From SG8-41 sp964521405 (GTDB lineage Bacteria > Pseudomonadota > Gammaproteobacteria > Burkholderiales > SG8-41): DNA of 64,000 bases. The notes beneath the pieces were generated by a model. That model searched no databases, was not told where the DNA came from, and was given only the letters and a program-made list of their open reading frames with translations. Both the position numbers and the translations under genes were made by a program. The stretch lies in the NCBI GenBank assembly GCA_964521405.1, contig CAZFRR010000085.1, positions 1 through 64,000 of the forward strand, in the 5' to 3' direction. This document shows positions 8,936 to 17,037 of the stretch, in pieces (the stretch's first letter is position 1; the number at the start of each line of letters is the position of its first letter).

Positions 8936-10181
8936 GGCGTTCGTCCGGGAGCAGTTGGCCCGCTGGCAATTGTATGTCGTTGTCGACCGCGGGAAGAATG
9001 ATGCGCGTCGCGTCCTGATGGCGCTCCAGAAACTGCGCCACCTGATCGCTGTTTTCCTCGCGGAACACGGAGCAGGTCGCGTATAGCAATTTACCACCAC
9101 TGGCGAGGGTCTGCCACAATGCATCGAGCATGCTGGCCTGCATGCGCGCGAACTGCGCGATATCCGTTTCGCGCCGCAACCACTTGATGTCGGGATGCCG
9201 CCGTGCGACGCCCGAAGCGCTGCAAGGAACGTCGGCGAGGATGCGCTCGAACAGCGCTCCGTCCCACCATGACGCCGGCTCGCGCGCATCTCCGCAGATC
9301 ACGCGCGCCGCAAATCCCAGCCGTCCCAGATTCGCGCGCACCCGCGCCAGCCGACCTTCGTCGCTGTCGAGCGCGGTCAGCGTCGCTTCGGCCAGTTCCA
9401 GCACGTGGCCCGTCTTGCCGCCGGGCGCCGCGCAGGCGTCGAGCACGCGCATGCCGTCGTGGATGTCGAGTAGCGGCGCGGCCAGTTGCGCGGCTGCGTC
9501 CTGCACCGACACCAGCCCTTCAGCGAGCCCGGGAATGCGCTCGGCAGGCACGGCTTTTTCCAGCAACACCGCCGCCTCGCCGCAGGCCTCGCCCGTGATC
9601 CCGTGATTCGCGAGCAGACTCAAATATTCCGCCACGCTCGAACGCCTGCGGTTCACGCGCAGCGCGAGGGGGGGATGGGTATTGTCCGCATCGAGCGCGG
9701 CTGCGTAGCGCGCCGGATACTGAGCGCGCAGTTTGTCGATCCACCATTGCGGATGGGAATGGCGCGCGATCTCGCTTCTCTGGATGCGGGCGTCCAAGGC
9801 AATCCGCTGGCGAAGAAAATTACGCAGCACCGCGTTGGCCAGCCCTTGCGCGGAAGTCAGTCCGAGCGCCTTGCAGGCACGCACGGCATGATCCACGACG
9901 GCATGCGGGGCGGCGCGCGTACGCTCGAGCTGGTAGAGCGCGACCAGCAGCAAGGGCCGCAACCGCGCATCCTTGAGCGGCTTCTCCAGCAGGGCATCGA
10001 GCAGCGCTTCGATCCGGCCGAGAAATCGCAGGGTGCCGTAGGCAAGATCCTGCACCGCCGCGCGGCTGCGTGCGTCGAGTTGCCCATGCCGGTGCCAGGC
10101 TGCTGCAAACTCGGCATCCAGGCTGCGTCCGGCGAGCACGCCCGCGATGATGGCGGCCGCCAGCCTTTGCACCTCAACCAT
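8898..10181 (-). CDS. rsmB: 16S rRNA (cytosine-967-C5)-methyltransferase
   Basis: Methylates C967 of 16S rRNA using S-adenosylmethionine. The 427-residue protein has an N-terminal NusB-like RNA-binding domain (1-140, with RSRAAVQDLAYGTLR) and a C-terminal Rossmann methyltransferase with SAM loop DACAAPGGKTGH, and the paired cysteines of this family in DVPCSASG (Cys320) and YATCSVF (Cys370). The start MVEVQRL at 10181 is preferred; it overlaps the fmt stop by eight bases, and longer in-frame upstream sequence lies within fmt. Order def-fmt-rsmB is a conserved translation/RNA modification operon. Confidence 0.95.
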   Translation of the reverse strand: MVEVQRLAAAIIAGVLAGRSLDAEFAAAWHRHGQLDARSRAAVQDLAYGTLRFLGRIEALLDALLEKPLKDARLRPLLLVALYQLERTRAAPHAVVDHAVRACKALGLTSAQGLANAVLRNFLRQRIALDARIQRSEIARHSHPQWWIDKLRAQYPARYAAALDADNTHPPLALRVNRRRSSVAEYLSLLANHGITGEACGEAAVLLEKAVPAERIPGLAEGLVSVQDAAAQLAAPLLDIHDGMRVLDACAAPGGKTGHVLELAEATLTALDSDEGRLARVRANLGRLGFAARVICGDAREPASWWDGALFERILADVPCSASGVARRHPDIKWLRRETDIAQFARMQASMLDALWQTLASGGKLLYATCSVFREENSDQVAQFLERHQDATRIILPAVDNDIQLPAGQLLPDERHDGFFYALLQKA

Positions 10182-11100
10182 GAGCGGAACTGAAGCGCGT
10201 CCCGCGCGCCAGCTTGAATCCGGACAGGAAGTCCTGCGCCGCAAGCCGCCTGCCGCCCGCGCGCTGCAGCTCGGTGATACGCAGCGCATCCTTGCCGCAA
10301 GCCACCACGACGCCGCCCGCTTCCGCCGCGATCACCGTGCCCGGCGCACCGGGTGTTGCCGTGACCACCCGGGCATGCCAGATCTTGAGCGCGGTATCTG
10401 CAAACCGGGTCTGAGCGCCCGGCACCGGATCGAAAGCGCGAATCTGGCGCTCGATTTCCGCTGCCGGCTTGCGCCAATCGATATCCGCATCGCCTTTGGC
10501 TATGCGCTGCGCGTAAGTAGCGGCCCTGGAATCCTGCGCGCTCGGCACGGGATTCGCGGCCAACGCCTCGAGCAGCAATTTCGCGCCCAGCGTGGCGAGC
10601 TTGTCATGCAGCGTGCCAGCCGTGTCCTGCGGCACGATCGCGAGCGCACGCTGCAGCAATATCGGCCCGGTATCGAGGTTCTCGTCCATTTGCATGATGG
10701 TCACGCCGGTTTCGACGTCTCCAGCGAGCAGCGCGTGCTGGATCGGTGCGGCGCCACGCCAGCGCGGGAGCAGCGATGCGTGCACGTTGATGCAACCGCG
10801 CGCCGGCAGCGTAATGAGCGGGGACGGGAGCATCAGCCCATAAGCGGCCACCACCAGCGCTTCGGGACGGGCTGCTGCGATAGCGCTCTGCGCTGCTGAA
10901 TCCTTGAGAGTGGAAGGCTGCAGCAGGGGGAGGCCGCGCTCCAGCGCGAGCCGTTTCACCGCAGAGTGGTGGGGTCTCAAGCCGCGGCCGGCCGGCCGGT
11001 CCGGCTGGGTGAGAACGAGCGTGACTTCGTGCCTCGCGGCAAGCAAAGCTTCCAGCGAAACTGCGGCAAACTCGGGTGTGCCGGCGAAGACGAGCTTCAT
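10174..11100 (-). CDS. fmt: methionyl-tRNA formyltransferase
   Basis: Formylates initiator Met-tRNA using 10-formyltetrahydrofolate. The 308-residue product shows MKLVFAGTPEFA at its start, the folate site motif GCINVHASLLPRWRGAAPIQHAL with catalytic Asn and His, and MDENLDTGPI with the catalytic Asp, followed by the C-terminal tRNA-binding domain. It starts with ATG at 11100, about 120 bp after def, and overlaps rsmB by eight bases. The substrate of the neighbouring deformylase is its downstream product, so the two act at opposite ends of formyl-methionine use. Confidence 0.96.
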   Translation of the reverse strand: MKLVFAGTPEFAAVSLEALLAARHEVTLVLTQPDRPAGRGLRPHHSAVKRLALERGLPLLQPSTLKDSAAQSAIAAARPEALVVAAYGLMLPSPLITLPARGCINVHASLLPRWRGAAPIQHALLAGDVETGVTIMQMDENLDTGPILLQRALAIVPQDTAGTLHDKLATLGAKLLLEALAANPVPSAQDSRAATYAQRIAKGDADIDWRKPAAEIERQIRAFDPVPGAQTRFADTALKIWHARVVTATPGAPGTVIAAEAGGVVVACGKDALRITELQRAGGRRLAAQDFLSGFKLARGTRFSSAHG

Positions 11101-11219
11101 CGCGGCCGCCCTGGCTGGAGCCTGGGGAATTTCATGGATAGGCTGCTGAATAATGAGGCCGGGCTGCTTCGCTCACCCGGTGACGCACGGCGGACGGCGC
11201 CACAAAATGCCGGCGGCTA

Positions 11220-11750
11220 TCAGAACACCGGCCGCCGGGCTTCCGCCTCGCCCGGGCGCCGTTCCTGCTTCTTCAAACGGGCACGCAGGCGGTTTTGCTT
11301 GAGGCGGGAGAGCTTCTCGACAAAGACTTTGCCCTCGAGGTGATCCATTTCATGCTGGATGCACACTGCGAGCAGCCCTTCCGCCTCGAGGGTATAGGGC
11401 CGCCCTTCGGCGTCCATCGCGCGCACCGTTACGCGCTCGGCGCGCTGCACTTTTTCATACACTTCCGGCACCGACAGGCAGCCTTCCTCGCGGTCGGCAA
11501 TGCCGCTGGCGGATAGCAATTCCGGGTTGACGAACACCCGCAACTGGCTGCGATTTTCCGAGATATCGATCACAATGACTCGCAAATGCACGTCTACCTG
11601 TGTTGCGGCCAGGCCAACCCCGGGCGCAGCATACATAGTCTCAGACATATCCTTGATTAATTGGCGGATTTCATCGTCAATGCGCTCGACCCGGGCCGCG
11701 ACTTTGTTCAGCCTCGGGTCCGGGTAGTACAAAATGGGCATTACAGACAT
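11220..11750 (-). CDS. def: peptide deformylase
   Basis: Metalloprotease that removes the formyl group from nascent proteins. All three family motifs are present in the 176 residues: GVGLAATQVD (motif I), EGCLSVPE (metal-binding Cys) and HEMDH (two metal-binding His and catalytic Glu). The C-terminus is basic (KQNRLRARLKKQERRPG). ATG at 11750 is used; another ATG three codons in (11741), giving MPILYYPD, is as likely and is the more family-like beginning. No clear Shine-Dalgarno site is seen for either. The gene heads the def-fmt-rsmB run and is divergent from the LysM gene. Confidence 0.95.
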   Translation of the reverse strand: MSVMPILYYPDPRLNKVAARVERIDDEIRQLIKDMSETMYAAPGVGLAATQVDVHLRVIVIDISENRSQLRVFVNPELLSASGIADREEGCLSVPEVYEKVQRAERVTVRAMDAEGRPYTLEAEGLLAVCIQHEMDHLEGKVFVEKLSRLKQNRLRARLKKQERRPGEAEARRPVF

Positions 11751-11860
11751 AGAAAAGCTTGCTAATTTAATCAGCTAGATGCAGAATTTAAACCAATATC
11801 TCGGGCGCAGCTCCGTTGCAAGGGCTGCGCTTCTTAGTCTCTACCGATTGGGGGCGTGCC
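11751..11860. promoter_or_regulatory. divergent promoter region, def / LysM gene
   Basis: This 110-bp gap between divergent start codons is AT-richer than its surroundings. On the plus strand TTGCTA (11759-11764) with CAGAAT 17 bases later is a weak sigma-70-like pair for the LysM gene. On the minus strand no strong pair was found. Promoters must lie here on both strands because both operons start here; the exact hexamers are uncertain. Confidence 0.4.
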
Positions 11861-13009
11861 ATGCGTAAGTCAATTATATCCCTGATTTTAATGATGACTC
11901 CGTTCCTGCCAGCGCTCGCGGCCGACGCGGGAGCCCTGAAGGAAGACGCCCCGGATCGTTACACTGTCGTCACCGGCGACACCCTGTGGTCCATCTCCGG
12001 GCGGTTCCTCAAGGATCCGTGGAAATGGCCCGAAGTGTGGAAGATGAACCAGGAGCAGATCAAGAATCCACACCGCATTTACCCGGGTGACGTGGTCGTG
12101 CTCGACCGCTCCGGCCAGCAAGCGCAACTGCGGTTGATCGAGAGCAGCCGCACCGTCAAGCTTTCGCCCAGGACGCGGGTCGAAATGCTCAAGGATGCCG
12201 CGGTGCCGACGATTCCGCCATCGGTGATCGAGCCCTTCCTGTCCCGCCCGCTGGTGGTTGGCCCGACTGAACTCGACGACACACCGGTGATACTGGCCCC
12301 CCAGGAAAATCGCGTGGCGCTCGGCGCCGGCGACGTGGCCTACGTCACGGGCATCACCCGGGACAAGGGCGCGGTGTGGCAACTGTTCCGCCGCGGCGAT
12401 GCGTTGATAGACCCGGATACCAACGAGATTCTCGGTTACCTGGCGATCTATCTCGGCGAAGCCCGGGTGCTCAGGTTCGGCGATCAAAGCACCATTGCAA
12501 TCACCAAGTCGGTGCAGGAGATTTATGTTGGCGACCGCCTGCTGCCCGCCGCCCAGGAACTTCCCACTTTTTCCTACGTGCCGCGCGCACCCACGAAATC
12601 GGTGCGTGGCCGCATCGTATCGACCTACGGCAACCTCGGTGAAACCGGGCCGACCGGCATCGTTGCTTTGTCCCGCGGCTCGAAGGATGGCCTCGAGGTG
12701 GGGCACGTGCTGGCGATATTCCGCAGCCAGAGCACCGTACAATATGAATTGCGCATGTCCGCGCTCTATGGTCGTGAAGGCCTTGCTGGCAGCGACCGGC
12801 CCCGGACTTACTACAACGAGCAATTGACTCCGCGCGATGCGCCGATCTACGAGGGCGGGAAGCCGATTCGCGTAGACGAAATTTCCCAGCTTCCGGACGA
12901 GCGCTACGGGCTCGTGATGGTGTTTCGCACCTTCGACCGCGCCGCGTTCGGCCTGGTGATGCAGGCGTCGCGCCCGGTGGCCGTCAACGACGTCGTCATC
13001 AATCCCTGA
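11861..13009 (+). CDS. exported LysM-domain peptidoglycan-binding protein
   Basis: Probably a periplasmic peptidoglycan-binding protein. The 382-residue product begins with a clear signal peptide (MRKSIISLILMMTPFLPALA, cleavage near residue 20), followed by one LysM domain (about 33-82: YTVVTGDTLWSISGRFL through IYPGDVVVLD). The remaining 300 residues are beta-rich and lack a catalytic motif that I recognise. ATG at 11861 is chosen for the signal peptide and the GGGGG stretch just upstream; an earlier in-frame ATG would put 15 residues ahead of it. LysM proteins of this shape commonly sit next to dprA in betaproteobacteria. dprA follows after 78 bp. Confidence 0.88.
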   Translation: MRKSIISLILMMTPFLPALAADAGALKEDAPDRYTVVTGDTLWSISGRFLKDPWKWPEVWKMNQEQIKNPHRIYPGDVVVLDRSGQQAQLRLIESSRTVKLSPRTRVEMLKDAAVPTIPPSVIEPFLSRPLVVGPTELDDTPVILAPQENRVALGAGDVAYVTGITRDKGAVWQLFRRGDALIDPDTNEILGYLAIYLGEARVLRFGDQSTIAITKSVQEIYVGDRLLPAAQELPTFSYVPRAPTKSVRGRIVSTYGNLGETGPTGIVALSRGSKDGLEVGHVLAIFRSQSTVQYELRMSALYGREGLAGSDRPRTYYNEQLTPRDAPIYEGGKPIRVDEISQLPDERYGLVMVFRTFDRAAFGLVMQASRPVAVNDVVINP

Positions 13010-13087
13010 TTCCTGCGGGAGGGCCGCCTCCCGCCCGTCACCCTGCCGCGATGCAAGGCGGCGCGTTGCCTTCTCGCCACCGTCAAC

Positions 13088-14176
13088 ATGCCGTTCGACC
13101 AGGACCTTACCGCCTGGCTCAGGTTGAGTCTTGTCCCGGGCCTGGGTAGCGAGGGCCAGCGCCGGCTTTTGACTGCCTTTGGCGGGCCTGAGAAGGCTCT
13201 CGCCGCGAGCCGCGCTGCGCTCGCACGCCAGGTCGGGGAAGTGGTGGCCGCTGCGATCAAGGCGGGCGGCGCAGATGAAGCCATTACTGCTACTACCGCC
13301 TGGCTGGAACAACCCGCTAATCACCTCGTGACTTTGGCAGATGCCAGCTACCCCAGGCAGCTTCTGCAGATCCCTGATCCACCTCTGCTGCTCTACGTTA
13401 AAGGGCGCGTCGACCTGCTCTCGCGCCCGGCGCTCGCCGTTGTCGGCAGCCGTCACGCAACCGCGCAGGGCCAGGCCAATGCCGAAAGCTTCTCCCGGAC
13501 GTTTTCCGACGCCGGCTTGACCGTGGTAAGCGGGCTTGCGCTCGGCATCGATGCCGCGGCGCACCGCGGCGGACTGGCCGGCGACTCGAGCAGCGTGGCC
13601 GTTCTCGGCACCGGCGCCGACATCGTTTATCCGGCGCGCAATCGGGCCTTGGCGCACGAACTCGCAGCCCGCGGTGCGCTGGTGTCCGAATTTCCACTTG
13701 GCACGCGCCCGATGGCCGGCAACTTTCCGCGCCGCAACCGGCTGATCTGCGGCCTGGCGCTGGGTTGCCTGGTGGTGGAAGCGGCGGCGGAAAGCGGATC
13801 GCTCATTACAGCGCGGCTCGCCGCCGAGCAGGGCAGGGAAGTCTTCGCCATCCCCGGCTCGATTCACTCGCCGCTCGCCAAAGGCTGTCATGCGCTGATC
13901 AAGCAGGGCGCTAAGCTCGTGGAGAGCGCCCGCGATGTCCTGGAGGAGTTGCAACTGCCCACCCCAGCACTCTCGCCCGCTGAGAACGGCACCCTTGCCG
14001 ATCCGCGTTCACGCGGGCTCCTCGATGCGCTGGGCCACGATCCCTGCGGCGCAGATCTGCTCGCCGCGCGCTGCGGCCTGTCCGCCGCCGAGACCGCCGC
14101 GATTCTCACGCAACTCGAGCTCGACGGCCACGTGGCGACGCTCCCGGGCGGCCGGTATCAGCGCATGCATCGCTAG
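13088..14176 (+). CDS. dprA: DNA-processing protein DprA
   Basis: Binds incoming single-stranded DNA during natural transformation and loads RecA. The 362-residue protein has an N-terminal SAM-like domain (VPGLGSEGQRRLL), the Rossmann-like DprA core with SRHATAQGQANAE, VSGLALGIDAAAHRGGL, VLGTGADIVYPARN, SEFPLGTRPMAGNFPRRNR and the ESGSLITARLA signature, and a C-terminal winged helix (about 300-362). The start is ATG at 13088. It sits between the LysM gene and topB. The DUF494 gene smg, often found after dprA in relatives, is not present in the 99-bp gap before topB. Together with the type IV pilus genes at the other end, this suggests natural competence is possible. Confidence 0.95.
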   Translation: MPFDQDLTAWLRLSLVPGLGSEGQRRLLTAFGGPEKALAASRAALARQVGEVVAAAIKAGGADEAITATTAWLEQPANHLVTLADASYPRQLLQIPDPPLLLYVKGRVDLLSRPALAVVGSRHATAQGQANAESFSRTFSDAGLTVVSGLALGIDAAAHRGGLAGDSSSVAVLGTGADIVYPARNRALAHELAARGALVSEFPLGTRPMAGNFPRRNRLICGLALGCLVVEAAAESGSLITARLAAEQGREVFAIPGSIHSPLAKGCHALIKQGAKLVESARDVLEELQLPTPALSPAENGTLADPRSRGLLDALGHDPCGADLLAARCGLSAAETAAILTQLELDGHVATLPGGRYQRMHR

Positions 14177-14275
14177 TGTTTTCGGGCTCCCCGCGCGGCG
14201 CGGTGCTTGCCTGGACAGTTTTTTGTACTTATCATCTGGCGCTATTTTTGCCACGCCACCCAATTCGACGCCCGC

Positions 14276-16879
14276 ATGGGAAAACAACTGATCATCGCCG
14301 AGAAGCCTTCTGTCGCAGCCGACATCGCGCGTGCGCTTGGCGGTTTCACGCGTCACGGCGATTATTTCGAGAGCCGGGACTACGTGCTCTCATCCGCGGT
14401 TGGCCACCTGCTCGAGCTGACCGTGCCGCCGGAGCACGACGTCAAGCGCGGCAAATGGTCGTTCGCGCACCTGCCCGTGATCCCGCCGCATTTCGCGCTC
14501 GCGCCGATCGAGAGAAGCGAAAGTCGCTTGAATGTGCTGCTGCGCCTGATCAAGCGCAAGGACGTGACGGGGCTCATCAATGCCTGCGACGCCGGCCGCG
14601 AAGGCGAACTGATCTTCCGCTACATCGTGCAGCACGCGAAGGCAAAGAAACCCATCCAGCGTTTGTGGTTGCAATCGATGACGCCGGCCTCGGTCCGCGA
14701 GGGTTTCGAGGGCCTGCGCCCCGACCGCGAATTGCTGCCGCTGGCCGATGCCGCGAAATGCCGCTCCGAGGCTGACTGGCTAGTCGGCATCAATGGCACG
14801 CGCGCCATGACCGCCTTCAACTCCAAGGAAGGCGGGTTCTACCTCACCACGGTAGGACGCGTGCAAACACCGACCCTCGCCATTCTGGTCGAGCGCGAGG
14901 AACGCATCCGGGCTTTCAAGTCGCGTGATTACTGGGAAGTGCATGCGAAATTCGGCGCCAAGGCGGGAGAGTACCCCGGCCGCTGGTTCGATCCCGTTTT
15001 CAAGAAGGATGACGATGCCGAGCGCAGGGCCGAGCGCCAGTGGAGCGCGGCTGAGGCCGAGGCCATCACGGCTTTCTGCCGCGGCAAGACCGGCACGGTT
15101 AACGAGGAAACCAAGCCTGCCACCCAGATCTCGCCGCTGCTGTTCGATTTGACGAGCCTGCAGCGCGAGGCCAACGGCCGCTTCGGCTTTTCGGCCAGAA
15201 ACACGCTCGGGCTGGCGCAGGTGCTTTATGAAAGACACAAGGTCCTGACCTACCCGCGGACCGATTCGCGCGCACTGCCGGAGGATTACCTCGCCACCGT
15301 AAAGAAAGCGATGGGCATGCTGAGCGATCAGCGGGAATACGCCCCGTTTGCCAAGGCCATCCTGAAGAATGGCTGGGTCCGGCCCAACAAGCGCGTGTTC
15401 GATAACTCGAAGATCAGCGACCATTTCGCGATCATTCCCACGCTGCAGGCACCCAAGCACCTGAGCGAGCCCGAGCAAAAACTCTATGATCTCGTGGTGC
15501 GGCGTTTTCTCGCCGTGTTCCATCCGGCAGCCGAGTACCTGCAGACGACGCGCATCACCGAGGTCGGTGAGCATCGCTTCAAGACCGAGGGCCGCATTCT
15601 GCAAACCCCCGGCTGGCTCGCGGTCTACGGCCGCTCGGCGCAGGATGAATCCCAGACGCTGCCCCCCATCTCCGCCGGGGAGCAAGTCGATGTGCTCGAG
15701 ATCAACGCTGTTGGCAACCAGACCAAGCCGCCGGCGCGCTACTCGGAGGCGACGCTGCTCTCCGCCATGGAAGGCGCCGGCAAGCTGGTCGAGGACGACG
15801 AGCTGCGCGCCGCCATGGAGGCAAAGGGCCTGGGCACGGCGGCTACCCGCGCTGCCGTCATCGAAGGGCTGATCCGGGAGGCTTACGTCCACCGCGAAGG
15901 GCGGGAGCTGAAGCCTACCTGGAAGGCATTCCGACTGCTCCTCGCCCTGCATCACTTCGGCGTCAACGAGATTACATCGCCGGAACTGACGGGCGACTGG
16001 GAGTACAAGCTGAAGCAGATAGAAGCCGGCGAACTCAAGCGCGACGTATTCATGGAACACATCGAGCAGGTGACCCGCGATCTCGTGGAGCGTGTCAGGA
16101 ACGGAGATATCCCCAACGAGGCCTACGCCACCGTGGAAGCGCCCTGTCCCAAATGTGGCGGTGTGGTGCAGGAAAATTACCGAAAATTCCAGTGCCAGAA
16201 ATGCGATTTCTCGCTGTGGGTCGTCCTGTCGGGCCGCGAATGGTCGCCGGAGGAAATCGCCGAGCTGTTCCAGAAACGCTTTATCGGGCCTCTCAACGGC
16301 TTCCGCAGCCGCATGGGCAAGCCTTTTTCAGCAGGCATCCGGCTGTCCAACGACCTCAAGATCGAGTTCGACTTCGGGCAGGCCCGCCTCGAGGAGGAAG
16401 CAGCCAATCCGCCCGATTTCAGCAACCAGGAAAGCCTGGGACCCTGCCCCAAGTGCAGCGCGCGTGTGTTCGAGTACCGCACGGTGTACGTCTGCGAGAA
16501 GGCGGTCGGCGCGGAGCGTGCCTGTGATTTCCGCTCAGGCAAGATGATCCTGCAGCAACCCATTGAACCCGCTCAGATGCAGAAGCTGCTGACCTCCGGC
16601 CGCACCGATCTTTTTACGCGCTTCATCTCGAAGAAGGGGCGGCCGTTCAAGGCCTACCTGGCCAAGACGGCCGAGGGCAGGGTCGGTTTCGAATTCGAGG
16701 CACGCAAACCGAAAGTCGAAAAGCCGGGTGCGCCGCCGCTGGCGAAAGCGACACGCAAGGAACCTGCACCTGTCGCTGCCACCGCAGCGCCCGCCAGGAA
16801 GGCAAAGGCGCCGGTTAAGTCCGCGGGCGCCAAGCCCGTGGCCAAGCCCGCAACCAAAGCCAAGCGCAAAGCCGCCTGA
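14276..16879 (+). CDS. topB: DNA topoisomerase III
   Basis: Type IA topoisomerase that decatenates and relaxes DNA. The 867-residue protein starts with the TOPRIM domain (GKQLIIAEKPSVAADIARAL at 2-21; DAGREGELIFR), has the catalytic tyrosine Tyr326 in VLTYPRTDSRALP, and two C-terminal zinc-ribbon-like cysteine clusters (CPKCGG from residue 624 with CQKC; GPCPKCSAR with C...C). The last 60 residues are a Lys/Ala/Pro-rich tail, probably a nucleic-acid binding extension. ATG at 14276 is chosen because the family begins GKQLIIAEKP; the earlier in-frame start adds 23 unrelated residues. It converges with gyrB across a shared terminator. Confidence 0.95.
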   Translation: MGKQLIIAEKPSVAADIARALGGFTRHGDYFESRDYVLSSAVGHLLELTVPPEHDVKRGKWSFAHLPVIPPHFALAPIERSESRLNVLLRLIKRKDVTGLINACDAGREGELIFRYIVQHAKAKKPIQRLWLQSMTPASVREGFEGLRPDRELLPLADAAKCRSEADWLVGINGTRAMTAFNSKEGGFYLTTVGRVQTPTLAILVEREERIRAFKSRDYWEVHAKFGAKAGEYPGRWFDPVFKKDDDAERRAERQWSAAEAEAITAFCRGKTGTVNEETKPATQISPLLFDLTSLQREANGRFGFSARNTLGLAQVLYERHKVLTYPRTDSRALPEDYLATVKKAMGMLSDQREYAPFAKAILKNGWVRPNKRVFDNSKISDHFAIIPTLQAPKHLSEPEQKLYDLVVRRFLAVFHPAAEYLQTTRITEVGEHRFKTEGRILQTPGWLAVYGRSAQDESQTLPPISAGEQVDVLEINAVGNQTKPPARYSEATLLSAMEGAGKLVEDDELRAAMEAKGLGTAATRAAVIEGLIREAYVHREGRELKPTWKAFRLLLALHHFGVNEITSPELTGDWEYKLKQIEAGELKRDVFMEHIEQVTRDLVERVRNGDIPNEAYATVEAPCPKCGGVVQENYRKFQCQKCDFSLWVVLSGREWSPEEIAELFQKRFIGPLNGFRSRMGKPFSAGIRLSNDLKIEFDFGQARLEEEAANPPDFSNQESLGPCPKCSARVFEYRTVYVCEKAVGAERACDFRSGKMILQQPIEPAQMQKLLTSGRTDLFTRFISKKGRPFKAYLAKTAEGRVGFEFEARKPKVEKPGAPPLAKATRKEPAPVAATAAPARKAKAPVKSAGAKPVAKPATKAKRKAA

Positions 16880-17008
16880 GGATTTTGGCGGCCAAGAACC
16901 CGGCAAAATCCTTAACATGAATTTTAGGTAATAGCCCTCCCGCAGATGGGCCGCCCCGTACTGCAAATCGCCACCCCGACCCCATTGTCGCGGTGAGAAT
17001 TGCAGCCA

Positions 17009-17037
17009 AATAAACGCGGCGAAAGGCCGCGTTTATT
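17009..17037. terminator. bidirectional terminator between topB and gyrB
   Basis: Perfect 12-bp stem: AATAAACGCGGC (17009-17020), five-base loop GAAAG, GCCGCGTTTATT (17026-17037). Both outer ends are T/A-rich so it can act as an intrinsic terminator for topB on the plus strand and gyrB on the minus strand. Its right arm touches the gyrB stop codon. Confidence 0.82.

Noticed and set aside
11888..13954. Long open frame antisense to the LysM gene and dprA (688 codons)
   Set aside because: It is a shadow of codon usage in GC-rich genes; it matches no family and the sense genes are well supported.
16809..16835. GGCGCCGGTTAAG in topB resembling the atp structured element
   Set aside because: Match stops after about ten bases, lies in the coding Lys/Ala tail, and lacks the second hairpin.
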